From positions 682,115 to 746,114 of the forward strand of contig JAFDZT010000004.1 in the NCBI GenBank assembly GCA_018266735.1: a stretch of 64,000 nucleotides of DNA, in the 5' to 3' direction. The notes under the pieces are model-generated. The model was not told where the DNA came from. It saw only the letters and a list, made by a program, of their open reading frames with translations, and searched no databases. Source of the stretch: Bacteroidota bacterium (lineage in GTDB: Bacteria; Bacteroidota; Ignavibacteria; Kapaibacteriales; Kapaibacteriaceae). Shown here one piece after another: positions 1 through 9,104 of this stretch. The position numbers and the translations under genes were made by a program. Positions within the stretch are counted from its first letter, which is position 1; the number at the start of each line of letters is the position of its first letter.

Positions 1-2745
1 TCGTCGAAGTTCACATCGCCCATCACGATCTATGCCCTCTTCCCCTTTGGCGCCAAGATGTATCGCGCCGATTTTTCGGGCACATGGTCGGTGAGTACCA
101 CGAACTACGAACTGGGCGCCGGCATTGCCTATCAAGGGTCAACGCCCATCGACAGGAAAACAAGCGCCACCGGTGGATGCGACTGGTGTTTCTCGGGTTG
201 GAGCACGATCAACAATCAGCCAACAGGCATGGACCAGTTGGTGTGGGGCGGAGCGGACGAGATCCACAATGGTATCTACACCTTGCATAGTGATGCGATC
301 TCAGGGTGGCAAGGCATGAGTGCTACGGGTGGCACAGCGGCCTCGTCGGTGCTGATCGATGCCGACAACGTCACGACGACCACATCCTATACCGGCATGT
401 ATCTGACGGGCGACATCGACGTGATGCGCCTTGTCTGTCCGCCTATGCCGCTCGAATGTCAGGACGTGACGGCCACGGCCCAGATGCAACAAACAGGAAC
501 GAACACGGGATGCTGTGCGACCTTCACGATCTCGAACACCATGGCCGCAACGTTCACATCGATCCTCGCCACGCCGCTTGGAACGAACCTTGCTTTCACA
601 TCGGCCTCGGCTGTGAGCGGCTGGTCGGCAACCCTTGCCGGTACCGGCGCCATCTACACTCCGCTTACACCGTTCGTGGGAACGGGCGTGATGACAGGAT
701 TACAGGCATGCTTCACCACGTCGGCACCCGGACCGTACTTCATCGTGATCACGGCGCAGTCGCCGGTGGACGGTCGCTTCTGCAAGGACACCGTGCAAGT
801 GGATTGCAAATTCCAGCAAGGCACACCACCAACGCCATGCATTCAGATCATTGAGCCAACCATCAGTTGCCTTTCTGAGTCGGCCACAGCACGCACGTTC
901 CGCTATTGCTTCTCGGTCAAGAACACAAGTACGGCCAGCGCTGCCTTCGGCATCCCCATCACGTCCGTCACCATCTCTCCAACGAATGGTGGAACCGTGA
1001 GCCCGTCCACGATCACGCTCACACCATTGGCCTACGGAGCAACGTCGCCGCAACAATGCGTAACGATCACCATCACCTCCGCCACACAACTCACAAGCTG
1101 TCTGGCCTTTGCGCCTCACGGTTCTGCAACGCAACCAAGTGGTTATCTGAGTTCGTGCGAGTCGGCTTCGGCATGCATCGATCTTCCGCGGTGTGCATCA
1201 TGCTGCGACGATCTTCGCGTTGGCGTCAAGGAACCGCGCACAAAACAAACATCGTCGGGCATCGGCATCACGTCGTTGTTCACCGTCAACCCCGGTCCAT
1301 TCCGCTCTGTACGCGCCACGATCGAACGCGCATTCGTCTCATCGACATGCGCCCCACTTGGTCGTGTGAACGTCCCCGCCACCTTCTCCGGTGGCTCCAT
1401 CGCCGGCTTCCCGTCACCATCCTTCACGCCGGCCTCGACGTCGGCCATCTTCGGCGACGTGCCGGGTGGCGTACCACTTGCGAACACGGCCATCACTCTT
1501 GCCGTTGCCTTGCCGCCTCCCCCAAGTGGCCTGAACTGCAGAGACACCGTGCGCATGTGTGTGCGGTATGAGTTCACGGACACGACCTGTCGCACCTGCG
1601 ACACCACACTGTGCTACACGATCATTCGCAAGCGAATGTTCATCGATGCATCGGTGCTGACCGCAACAACGGTGAAGGGAATGGAGCGGAAGAGTGGCGA
1701 GGTGGTAGAATCACTCGAGCCAACACCGTCGTCCATGGTCTCGGCCACGATGGCATCGCAGACCTCTGCATCGATTACCATCACACCGCGCGATGCGCTT
1801 TATCGCATCACACGCATTCGCATTGCGGCCGAAGGCGGCATCACGATCACGAAGGCACAGGGCGGCACCGTTCGCGACAACATGGCCACCATCTCCGGTG
1901 TTTCGGTCGGCGTACCAACGACCATTGCACTCGATCTTGTGAATGATGCCAAGCTGGATCGCGTGAAGTTCTATGTGATGCTCGACGTTGAGGACGTGGA
2001 AACGTCCGACTCGTCCGAGGCCGACTTTGTCGTGGTCGGCAGTACGGCGGCAGGGCGGAAGGGCGACGTTCTCGATGCCGACAACATCACTCCGATGCCT
2101 ACCAATGTGCATACGTATGCCTTGCACTTCTTTGCAGGCAATGAAAGCAAGTCGACGGTGCATCGCGTGCGCATCACGGCGCTCGACAGTGCGCGCATTC
2201 TTGCAGCGGGTCCGTTCAGTAGCGACCGCGAAGTGATGTTCCGTCCGGATGGTGGCGACTCGGCCACGCGACTTGTGCCTGCCGACGTAAGCGACAATTC
2301 CGTTGTACGTCCGGGTGCACACATCCGTCCCATCTATCTCACGGCAAGCGGCGCCGGCAATGGCAAGCTGCATCTTGGATACAGCACGTATGATTCCGTG
2401 GGCACGGTCATCGCCGAAGGTGACGTGGTTGTCAACGCGCCTGTCACCTCGATCGCCCAAGACGACAATGGCAGACCCGTCTACGGCATACGTGTTTCGG
2501 CGCCCGTTCCGAACCCGGCCGTCACCAGCACGTCGTGCACACTGCATACCGATGCGCAGCTCAACATGACGCTTCGCATCATCGACGCGGCCGGCAAGGT
2601 CATCCATGCCGCCTTGCCGCAGACCTATGCCAGTGGCGACAACGTCATCATCGTCGACATTGCATCCTATCCATCGGGCTCCTATCGCATCGTGATGGAA
2701 TCCGAGCAAGGCACGATCAGCGTACCGCTCATCATTGCACGGTAA
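1..2745 (+). CDS. Large secreted protein with C-terminal T9SS sorting domain (5' end outside window)
   Basis: The reading frame is open from base 1, so the true start lies upstream; 914 residues are visible. The body is Thr/Ser/Ala-rich beta-sandwich-like sequence with many paired cysteines (CC, CRDTVRMC and CRTCDTTLC patterns), suggesting disulfide-stabilised extracellular domains; no enzyme motif is visible. The last ~80 residues (PVPNPAVTSTSC, then a hydrophobic beta strand ending in IIDAAGKVIHA, then YPSGSYRIVMES) match the layout of type A type-IX secretion C-terminal domains, so export across the outer membrane is inferred. The specific function is unknown. Its stop lies 13 bases before the ATG of the Crp/Fnr gene. 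Confidence 0.8.
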   Translation, partial: SSKFTSPITIYALFPFGAKMYRADFSGTWSVSTTNYELGAGIAYQGSTPIDRKTSATGGCDWCFSGWSTINNQPTGMDQLVWGGADEIHNGIYTLHSDAISGWQGMSATGGTAASSVLIDADNVTTTTSYTGMYLTGDIDVMRLVCPPMPLECQDVTATAQMQQTGTNTGCCATFTISNTMAATFTSILATPLGTNLAFTSASAVSGWSATLAGTGAIYTPLTPFVGTGVMTGLQACFTTSAPGPYFIVITAQSPVDGRFCKDTVQVDCKFQQGTPPTPCIQIIEPTISCLSESATARTFRYCFSVKNTSTASAAFGIPITSVTISPTNGGTVSPSTITLTPLAYGATSPQQCVTITITSATQLTSCLAFAPHGSATQPSGYLSSCESASACIDLPRCASCCDDLRVGVKEPRTKQTSSGIGITSLFTVNPGPFRSVRATIERAFVSSTCAPLGRVNVPATFSGGSIAGFPSPSFTPASTSAIFGDVPGGVPLANTAITLAVALPPPPSGLNCRDTVRMCVRYEFTDTTCRTCDTTLCYTIIRKRMFIDASVLTATTVKGMERKSGEVVESLEPTPSSMVSATMASQTSASITITPRDALYRITRIRIAAEGGITITKAQGGTVRDNMATISGVSVGVPTTIALDLVNDAKLDRVKFYVMLDVEDVETSDSSEADFVVVGSTAAGRKGDVLDADNITPMPTNVHTYALHFFAGNESKSTVHRVRITALDSARILAAGPFSSDREVMFRPDGGDSATRLVPADVSDNSVVRPGAHIRPIYLTASGAGNGKLHLGYSTYDSVGTVIAEGDVVVNAPVTSIAQDDNGRPVYGIRVSAPVPNPAVTSTSCTLHTDAQLNMTLRIIDAAGKVIHAALPQTYASGDNVIIVDIASYPSGSYRIVMESEQGTISVPLIIAR

Positions 2746-2758
2746 GGTGTACGACCGT

Positions 2759-3328
2759 ATGCATCAGGCACTCTTCGATCATATGGACAGACGTCGGCAG
2801 ACTCCGCTCACGGACCATGAGCGGGGTCTGCTCGCAGACGTGTTCACTCCACGGCGTATTCGCAAGCATGCATTCTTCATTGAGCAGGGCATTGTCTGCA
2901 CGGAGGCTGCCTATGTGATCAAGGGTGCGTTCAAGCAGTACACCATTGATGAGGGTGGCAAGGAGCATGTGATCGGTCTGTTCATGGATGATTGGTGGGT
3001 GGGCGACCGGGAGAGTTTTACCACGGGACAGCCAACGCCATACTACATCGAGGCTCTGGAAGACAGCGACGTGTTGGTGGTGAACAAGAACGACTTTCAC
3101 GCGCACATGGAGACGAAGCCGTTCGTGTTCGAGCATATGAATGCACTCACCGTCAAGAACTCATTCCACCTGTTGAAGCGGGTACATACAACGCAAGCAC
3201 TCACCGCTGAAGAGCGGTATCGATGGTTTGTCGAGACCTATCCCGCCTTTCTGCAGCGCTTTCCGCTGCAAGTGATCGCGTCGTTCCTCGGGATGACGAA
3301 AGAGACGCTGAGCAGGATCCGACGTTGA
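2759..3328 (+). CDS. Crp/Fnr family transcriptional regulator
   Basis: A 189-residue regulator with an N-terminal cyclic-nucleotide-binding-type jelly roll (ITHER effector pocket not conserved enough to name a ligand) and a short C-terminal winged helix ending FLGMTKETLSRIRR, the usual recognition-helix ending of Bacteroidota Crp/Fnr proteins. There is no N-terminal Cys cluster, so it is not an Fe-S FNR; the ligand is unknown. I chose ATG 2759 because AAGGTG lies 9 bases upstream. A TTG at 2735 would overlap the preceding gene and has no ribosome-binding site. A perfect TTGAT-N4-ATCAA box follows the stop by 5 bases, in front of the DoxX gene, which is a plausible target. Confidence 0.9.
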   Translation: MHQALFDHMDRRRQTPLTDHERGLLADVFTPRRIRKHAFFIEQGIVCTEAAYVIKGAFKQYTIDEGGKEHVIGLFMDDWWVGDRESFTTGQPTPYYIEALEDSDVLVVNKNDFHAHMETKPFVFEHMNALTVKNSFHLLKRVHTTQALTAEERYRWFVETYPAFLQRFPLQVIASFLGMTKETLSRIRR

Positions 3329-3332
3329 TTTT

Positions 3333-3346
3333 TTGATCTATATCAA
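3333..3346. promoter_or_regulatory. FNR-type box TTGAT-CTAT-ATCAA
   Basis: A perfect inverted repeat identical to the classical FNR/Crp-family consensus half-sites TTGAT and ATCAA with a 4-base spacer. It lies between the regulator stop and the DoxX gene. A -7-like GAAGTTTG (3369-3376, one mismatch to TAnnTTTG) puts a start point near 3383, so the box centre would lie at about -43, the class II activator position. Binding by the adjacent regulator is inferred. Confidence 0.7.
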
Positions 3347-3411
3347 CAGAGGTCAAGGCGGCATGGCTGAAGTTTGTGTCATTCGTTCACACTTCTCCAT
3401 GGTCAGCGGTC

Positions 3412-3819
3412 ATGACAACAGCCCAACCGTCAAAAGGTCTCTCCATTTCTCTATGGATCGCACAAGTGATCCTCGCCGCCTTGTTCGGCATGACGGGCAG
3501 CACCAAGCTCCTACAACCCATCAGTGAGCTGGCGGCCACGTTGCCGTGGGCTGCCACCATGCCCGAAGGCATGGTCCGATTCATCGGGCTAAGTGAATTG
3601 CTCGGTGCCATCGGCATCCTTCTCCCCTCTATGCTACGTCGGCTACCCATGCTCTCCGTTGCCGCAGCCGGCGGCCTTGTTATCGTACAGCTCCTGGCCG
3701 CGATCTTCCATGCCACGCGCGGGGAGTTCCCGATGATCGGCATGAATGTCATTCTGGCCGCAATCGCCGCCTTCGTTGCATGGGGTCGTGCTACACGCGC
3801 ACGGATTCAAGCGCGATAG
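3412..3819 (+). CDS. DoxX-like four-helix membrane protein
   Basis: A 135-residue, very hydrophobic protein with four predicted membrane helices (around WIAQVILAALFG, FIGLSELLGAIGIL, LSVAAAGGLVIVQLLAAIF and IGMNVILAAIAAFVAW). The GMTGSTKL and GLSELLGAIGILLP patterns are typical of the DoxX/DoxD superfamily, whose members are often tied to redox or thiol stress; the exact role is unknown. ATG 3412 is preferred because an upstream in-frame GTG (3376) overlaps the proposed -7 element. It ends 3 bases from the convergent argH stop. The FNR-type box in front suggests control by the neighbouring Crp/Fnr regulator. Confidence 0.75.
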   Translation: MTTAQPSKGLSISLWIAQVILAALFGMTGSTKLLQPISELAATLPWAATMPEGMVRFIGLSELLGAIGILLPSMLRRLPMLSVAAAGGLVIVQLLAAIFHATRGEFPMIGMNVILAAIAAFVAWGRATRARIQAR

Positions 3820-3822
3820 GCC

Positions 3823-5115
3823 TTACAACGCCTGCTTCCAGCGCTCTCGCAAGAGCGAGAGGCCTGGCTCTTCGATACTGCCGATGTGAGGTGTAGTGTT
3901 CGGTGGCAAGGTGACGTTGCGGGGTTCGAAGGTGCCGTCGGCGATCTGTTGGGCGACCATGCGGTAGGCGTCGCGGAAGGTGTGGCCTTGCATGACGAGG
4001 GCGTGGACGTGGTCGACGCTGTACGCATAGCGATAGCGCGGATCGTCCATGATGTTGAGCGTTGGCGTGATCTGCGGCACCACGTGCTGCATGATGCGCA
4101 CGCACAAGGCGAACTCGTCGATGGCCGGAATGATGCGGTCCTTGATGAACTGCATGTCGCGATGATAGCCGCTCGGAAGATTCGACGTCATGAAGCCGAT
4201 CTCGACCGGCAACGACTGCAAACGATTGCACCGCGCACGCAAGACCTCGAAGACGTCGGGGTTCTTCTTGTGCGGCATGATGCTCGACCCTGTCGTGAGC
4301 GCATCGGGTAACGTCACGAAGCCGAAGCTCTGACTCATGAACAGCACAACGTCTGTTGCAACGCGTGCCATGCTTGATGCCACTTGGGCAAGGGCAATGG
4401 CGGCAAGGCGCTCGGTGCGTCCGCGCGATGCTTGCGCAAACGTGCTCGTGATATGCATGCGTTCGAAGTTGAGCGCACGCGTGGTGAGCTCACGATCGAT
4501 GGGAAACGATGAACCATAGCCGGCCGCGGAGCCAAGCGGATTGGCGTTGGCAGCGTCGATGGCCATGTCGAGCACGCGCAGATCTTCGAGCAATGCTTCG
4601 GCATGTCCGCCAAACCACAGACCGAAGGACGAGGGCATGGCCACTTGATAGTGCGTGTAGCCCGGAAGCAACACGTTGCGGTAGGCGTCGGCTTGTTCGA
4701 GCAACATGCCAACGAGCTCATGCACACCACGACGTGCCGTGCGGAGTTCATGACGGAGAAAGAGCTTGAGATCGACCAACACCTGATCGTTCCGCGAGCG
4801 CGCAATGTGGATCTTCTTGCCCACGTCGCCAAGGCGCGCAGTGAGCTCTGCTTCGATGTGCGAATGAATGTCCTCTGCCTGCTCATCGATCACGATGCCG
4901 TGTTCATCGATCTCACGAAGAATGGCGCTGAGCTCGTGCACCAGCAGTTCCCCTTCCTCCTTGCCCAACAATCCCACCTCTGCCAGCATGCTCACATGGG
5001 CAATGCTTCCAACAACGTCCCACCGCGCAAGACGCGCATCCATGGCGCGGTCGTTGCCAACGGTGAACTCTTGCATGAGGGCGTCGACCGATGTGCCCTT
5101 GTCCCACAGATTCAT
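3823..5115 (-). CDS. argH: Argininosuccinate lyase
   Basis: A 430-residue cytoplasmic enzyme cleaving argininosuccinate to arginine and fumarate, the last step of the pathway. The fumarase/aspartase signature GSSIMPHKKNPD is present near residue 280, and HSHIEAELTARLGDVGKKIHIARSRND-type substrate-binding sequence lies near residues 80-110. It is slightly shorter than the ~460 residues of proteobacterial ArgH. ATG 5115 overlaps the argE stop (ATGA), which fixes the start; the frame stays open further upstream but only as antisense-like sequence inside argE. It is the last gene of the arg run and converges on the DoxX gene with no visible terminator. Confidence 0.95.
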   Translation of the reverse strand: MNLWDKGTSVDALMQEFTVGNDRAMDARLARWDVVGSIAHVSMLAEVGLLGKEEGELLVHELSAILREIDEHGIVIDEQAEDIHSHIEAELTARLGDVGKKIHIARSRNDQVLVDLKLFLRHELRTARRGVHELVGMLLEQADAYRNVLLPGYTHYQVAMPSSFGLWFGGHAEALLEDLRVLDMAIDAANANPLGSAAGYGSSFPIDRELTTRALNFERMHITSTFAQASRGRTERLAAIALAQVASSMARVATDVVLFMSQSFGFVTLPDALTTGSSIMPHKKNPDVFEVLRARCNRLQSLPVEIGFMTSNLPSGYHRDMQFIKDRIIPAIDEFALCVRIMQHVVPQITPTLNIMDDPRYRYAYSVDHVHALVMQGHTFRDAYRMVAQQIADGTFEPRNVTLPPNTTPHIGSIEEPGLSLLRERWKQAL

Positions 5116-6182
5116 AGGAATGCCTCCAGAAGCGCGATCAGCGTGGTGATGCCGTGATGGATCTCGCTGAGCGTGATGTATTCGTTGGGTGTGTGCGAAC
5201 GCGCGGAATCGCCGGGACCGATCTTGAGGGATGGGATGGCGGGAAGGAGGGACTGGTCCGACATGGTCGGACTGCCATACGTGCCAAGACCCAAGCGCAC
5301 GCCCGCTTGTACGAGCGGATGATCGCTGGCAATGGATGATGGGTGCAGACGCATCGAGCGCGGATGCACGTCGGACTTGACGTGATCGCGGATGATGGTG
5401 AGGACTTCGTCGTTGGTGTAGACCTCGGTGGTGCGTACGTCGACGACGAACTCGCAACGATCCGGCACCACGTTGTGCTGCGAACCGGACGAGATCTGCG
5501 TAACGGTCATCTTGATGGAGCCAAGGATGGGACTCACGCGCTCGAAGGAATAGGTGCGCATCCATCGAATGTCGTTCATGGCCGTGTAAATGGCATTGTC
5601 GCCTTCGTTGCGTGCGGCATGACCGGTAACACCATGCGCTGTGCAGTCCAGGACCATGAGGCCTTTTTCGGCAACGGCCATGCTCATCTGTGTTGGCTCG
5701 CCTACGAGGGCGAGGTGCAGATCTCCAAGCAGGCTCTCGCGGACGAGATACGCCATGCCATTCGCGCCACTGATCTCTTCTTCTGCTGTTGCGGCAAAGC
5801 AGATGGTGTACGGTAGATCCGGGAACTGACGGAGGTGCAGGAACGCCGTGAGCATGGTCACGAGCGCGCCGCCGGCATCGTTGGAACCAAGACCATAGAG
5901 CACATCATCTTCGATGGTGGGCGCGAACGGATCGCGCGTCCACGATGCACCGGGCTTGACGGTATCGTGATGCGAGTTCAAGAGCAACACGGGCGCATCG
6001 GGATTCGACGCGGGCCTGTGCCATGCCACCACGTTGTTGAGGTGACGTTCGCTTGCGACACCCTTCTCTGCAAGGTATGCTTGAAGGATGTCGGCCGTGT
6101 GATGTTCTTCGCGACTAAATGACTGCGTTGCGATGAGGCGTTGCAGGAGAAGGACGGCCTCTGTGGAGCGTTCGTCAAGCAT
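5112..6182 (-). CDS. argE: M20-family N-acylcitrulline/N-acylornithine deacylase (ArgE-like)
   Basis: A 356-residue metallohydrolase of the ArgE/DapE/CPG2 family. Zinc ligands and catalytic residues are recognisable: SHHDTV (His72, Asp73 region), GSNDAGG (Asp102) and EEEISG (Glu134-Glu136). Because the transcarbamylase in this operon is of the acylornithine type, the substrate is probably N-acyl- (succinyl- or acetyl-) citrulline rather than N-acetylornithine; this is inference. ATG 6182 overlaps the argB stop by 8 bases, and the stop overlaps argH as ATGA. The open frame upstream of 6182 lies inside argB and is not counted. Confidence 0.9.
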   Translation of the reverse strand: MLDERSTEAVLLLQRLIATQSFSREEHHTADILQAYLAEKGVASERHLNNVVAWHRPASNPDAPVLLLNSHHDTVKPGASWTRDPFAPTIEDDVLYGLGSNDAGGALVTMLTAFLHLRQFPDLPYTICFAATAEEEISGANGMAYLVRESLLGDLHLALVGEPTQMSMAVAEKGLMVLDCTAHGVTGHAARNEGDNAIYTAMNDIRWMRTYSFERVSPILGSIKMTVTQISSGSQHNVVPDRCEFVVDVRTTEVYTNDEVLTIIRDHVKSDVHPRSMRLHPSSIASDHPLVQAGVRLGLGTYGSPTMSDQSLLPAIPSLKIGPGDSARSHTPNEYITLSEIHHGITTLIALLEAFL

Positions 6183-6951
6183 GTTCTGTCCGTATCCGTG
6201 TGCCGGCGTTGGTGTGTATGTCTCGTGGACCGCATATGCGCACCCTTGCGCCCGCCGCTGCGGCGCGCATGGCATTGTCGATCTTTGGCACCATGCCCTT
6301 GCTGATGATACCCGAAGCTGTGAGCGGTTTGATATCTGCAAGCGCAAGCTCGGCGATCACCGATGTTGGATCGTCGATCGACCGCATCACGCCGGGATGA
6401 TCGAAGACATAGGTGAGCTCGACGGACGCGTGCGCGCACAGTGCCGCGGCGATCTCTGCGGCCATCGTGTCTGCATTGGTGTTCAAGAGCTGTCCACGTC
6501 CATCGTGCGTGATGGGCGCGACCACCACACAGTGCACGAGTTGCAGCAGCGTTTGCAGTGCCGTGGCGTCGACGTTGACCACATCACCGACGAAACCGTA
6601 GTCGCGCTCGACAGTGCCGCGCTTTGTGGAGAGGACGATGTTGGCGTCCGGACCACAGAGGCCCATGGCCGTGCAGGCGCGTGCATGCAGCGATGCAACG
6701 AGTGACTTGTTGATGAGACCTGCATAGACCATGGTCACGGTGCGCAATGTATCGGCATCCGTGATGCGTCGCCCATCTACCATCGCCGTAGGAATTCCGA
6801 GTCGTGTATTGAGTTCTGTTGCAATGGCACCGCCACCGTGGACGAGGATGAACGGCTCGCCGATGCGGGCAACGTCGTCGAGGACGTGTTGCAATACAAC
6901 ATCGTTGTCGATGACGTTGCCGCCGATCTTGATCACGCGGAGCTTCGTCAT
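6175..6951 (-). CDS. argB: N-acylglutamate kinase
   Basis: A 258-residue amino-acid kinase phosphorylating N-acetyl- or N-succinylglutamate. It shows the N-terminal KIGGNVI nucleotide-binding turn, the LVHGGG phosphate loop near residue 36, and ISKGMVPKIDNA near residue 215, a family hallmark. The protein is short, without the N-terminal helix of the arginine-inhibited hexameric form, so it may be arginine-insensitive (inference). Its ATG overlaps the argF' stop as ATGA and its end overlaps argE by 8 bases, implying translational coupling. Confidence 0.94.
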   Translation of the reverse strand: MTKLRVIKIGGNVIDNDVVLQHVLDDVARIGEPFILVHGGGAIATELNTRLGIPTAMVDGRRITDADTLRTVTMVYAGLINKSLVASLHARACTAMGLCGPDANIVLSTKRGTVERDYGFVGDVVNVDATALQTLLQLVHCVVVAPITHDGRGQLLNTNADTMAAEIAAALCAHASVELTYVFDHPGVMRSIDDPTSVIAELALADIKPLTASGIISKGMVPKIDNAMRAAAAGARVRICGPRDIHTNAGTRIRTEHA

Positions 6952-7898
6952 GGCATTGCCTTGAGCATCTGCAGGAGCACGGTCTGTGCGCTGACGACGC
7001 GATTGCCGGCCTGTTCGATCACGATGGAGGACGGACCATCCAACACGCCGTCCGTGACGATCATGTTGCGTCGAACGGGCAGACAGTGCATGAAGCGCGC
7101 ATTGTTGGTGCGACGCATCTTCTCTTCCGTAACGGTCCACGAACGATCGCTGGAGAGGATCTGTCCGTATGAGGTATAGCTCGACCAATTCTTCGCATAC
7201 ACGTAGTCGGCTCCGTCGAGGGCTGCATCCTGATCATACTCCACGTGCACACCGTCCACGAATTCCGGTGCGAGCTCATAGCCGTGCGGATGCGTGACGA
7301 CAAGGTCCACCTCGGCATGACGCATCCATTCGACGAATGAATTCGCAACGGCCTGTGGAAGCGCCTTGGGATGCGGTGCCCATGTGAGGACAACGCGTGG
7401 ACGTGCGACTTTCTTTGTGGTCTCGATGGTGATGAGATCGGCAAAGCTCTGCAAGGGGTGACGTGTTGCGCTCTCAAGCGAGATCACGGGCACACCCGCA
7501 TAGCGGATGAAGCTTTCCATCACGTCTTCGCGATAATCGGCGTCGCGATCCTGTAGTCCGGCGAACGTGCGCACGCCAAGGATGTCGCAGTACTGACCCA
7601 TGACGGCAGCGGCCTCCTTGATGTGCTCCGTAGCACCACCATCCATCACCACTCCATCGCGCGTTTCCAACGTCCACGAATCGCTTCCCGCATTGAGCAC
7701 CATCACATCCATACCCAAGAGTGCGGCGGCCTTCTGCGTGCTCATGCGCGTGCGCAGGGATGGGTTCATGAAGAGCAGACCCAAGGTCTTCCGCGCACCG
7801 AACGATGCATGTGCCCACGGGTCGGCCTTGAGGGCAAGCGCTTCTTGCAATGCATCCGGCAATGCGTGCAGACTGTGAACATCGGTGAACCGCTTCAT
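6948..7898 (-). CDS. argF': N-acylornithine transcarbamylase, probably N-succinylornithine type (ArgF')
   Basis: A 316-residue carbamoyltransferase. SLRTRMST (residues 47-54) is the carbamoyl-phosphate loop, and RHPLQSFADLITIE and HCLPVRRNMIV match the Bacteroides fragilis succinylornithine enzyme closely. In published work on that family, position 90 sets substrate choice: Glu gives N-acetylornithine use, while Pro or other small residues give N-succinylornithine use. Here residue 90 is Thr (GGATEH), so succinyl-type specificity is predicted. ATG 7898 overlaps the argD stop as ATGA. The reading frame continues upstream but only as shadow inside argD. Confidence 0.92.
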   Translation of the reverse strand: MKRFTDVHSLHALPDALQEALALKADPWAHASFGARKTLGLLFMNPSLRTRMSTQKAAALLGMDVMVLNAGSDSWTLETRDGVVMDGGATEHIKEAAAVMGQYCDILGVRTFAGLQDRDADYREDVMESFIRYAGVPVISLESATRHPLQSFADLITIETTKKVARPRVVLTWAPHPKALPQAVANSFVEWMRHAEVDLVVTHPHGYELAPEFVDGVHVEYDQDAALDGADYVYAKNWSSYTSYGQILSSDRSWTVTEEKMRRTNNARFMHCLPVRRNMIVTDGVLDGPSSIVIEQAGNRVVSAQTVLLQMLKAMP

Positions 7899-9031
7899 GC
7901 CGTCTCCTGTGCGAGTGCGAGTTGGAGTGCCTCTGCTGACCGATCGAGGGCGTCTTCGGCGATCGTGAGGGCGGGAAGGATACGAATGGTCTCTTTCGAT
8001 GACGCATTGCCGGTAAGGATGCGATGTTCTTTCCAGAGTGCGGTACGTGTGGGCTCGCATGGTTCTTCGAGATCGATGCCGATCATGAGTCCCCTGCCCC
8101 GTACCGCCTTCACACCTTCCACCTCTGCATAGCGTTGCATGATGCGCGTGCCAACGCGACCTGCACGCTCGATGAGCTCGCAGTGGTCGATCACGCGCAG
8201 CACCGATAGTGCGGCGGCGCATGCAAGCGGGTTACCGCCGAAGGTGGTGCCCAGCTCGCCGATCCACACGTCGATGTCGGGATGCACGAGCACACCACCG
8301 ATGGGAAATCCGTTGCCAAGACCCTTGGCCATGGTGATGAGCGGTGGACGGATGCCGGCATGTTGATGGGCGAAGAACTGTCCGGTCCGACCAACACCAC
8401 TTTGCACTTCGTCGAGCACAAGCATGGCGCCAAACTCGGTGCACAAGGCCGCGAGCTGTTGCAGGAAGGCGTCGATGGGAAGATGGATACCTGCCACACC
8501 TTGAATTCCTTCGATGATGACGGCGGCCACATCGCCGCGCTCGAGCTCTGTACGCACGGCGTCGGCATCGTTGAACGGCACGAACGTCACCGCATTGGTG
8601 CTGTTCACGGGTGCAACGATGCGAGGGTTGTCGGTGGCCGCAACAGCAAGCGACGTGCGACCGTGGAAGGCTCCACGGAACGAGATCACGCGCGACCTGC
8701 CGGTAACGAAGGAAGCAAGCTTCAAGGCGTTCTCATTGGCCTCTGCGCCGCTGTTGCAGAGGAAGAGCTTGTAGTCGGGGTACCCGGCAACACGACCCAA
8801 CTCTGCGGCGAGTTCGTCTTGAATGTCGAGATGCACAGAGTTCGAATAGAATCCCAACCGTCCCACCTGATCGGTGATCGCCTTCACGTAGTCGGGATGC
8901 GAATGACCGATGGAGATCACGGCATGCCCGCCATACAGGTCCAGGTACGGCGTGCCATGCACGTCCCACACGGTGCTACCGGAGCCTCGGGTAAGGTGAA
9001 GAGGGAGAAGAGAGTATACAGGTAAAAGCAT
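7895..9031 (-). CDS. argD: N-acylornithine aminotransferase
   Basis: A 378-residue class III PLP aminotransferase converting N-acylglutamate semialdehyde to N-acylornithine with glutamate as donor. Visible signatures are CNSGAEANE (PLP phosphate contact, residues 92-100), LDEVQSG (Asp207, pyridine nitrogen) and TMAKGLGNG (Schiff-base Lys236). The ATG at 9031 follows the 11-bp tandem repeat that fills the gap behind argC; no Shine-Dalgarno sequence is evident. It overlaps argF' by ATGA. Confidence 0.94.
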   Translation of the reverse strand: MLLPVYSLLPLHLTRGSGSTVWDVHGTPYLDLYGGHAVISIGHSHPDYVKAITDQVGRLGFYSNSVHLDIQDELAAELGRVAGYPDYKLFLCNSGAEANENALKLASFVTGRSRVISFRGAFHGRTSLAVAATDNPRIVAPVNSTNAVTFVPFNDADAVRTELERGDVAAVIIEGIQGVAGIHLPIDAFLQQLAALCTEFGAMLVLDEVQSGVGRTGQFFAHQHAGIRPPLITMAKGLGNGFPIGGVLVHPDIDVWIGELGTTFGGNPLACAAALSVLRVIDHCELIERAGRVGTRIMQRYAEVEGVKAVRGRGLMIGIDLEEPCEPTRTALWKEHRILTGNASSKETIRILPALTIAEDALDRSAEALQLALAQETA

Positions 9032-9035
9032 AGTG

Positions 9036-9101
9036 AGCTGCCGGGAAGATGCCGGGTAGCTGCCGGGCAGCTGCCGGGCAGATGCCGGGCAGATGCCGGG
9101 A
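9036..9101. repeat. Six tandem copies of an 11-bp unit (AGMTGCCGGGN)
   Basis: Six consecutive 11-base units, alternating AGCTGCCGGG and AGATGCCGGG plus a variable base, occupy almost the whole argC-argD gap (stop of argC at 9105, start of argD at 9031). The period is one helical turn. In mRNA the strand would read as repeated CCCGGCAKCT, which could pair with itself. It looks like a microsatellite-type expansion between two genes of an otherwise overlapping operon. Confidence 0.9.
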
Positions 9102-9104
9102 GGC

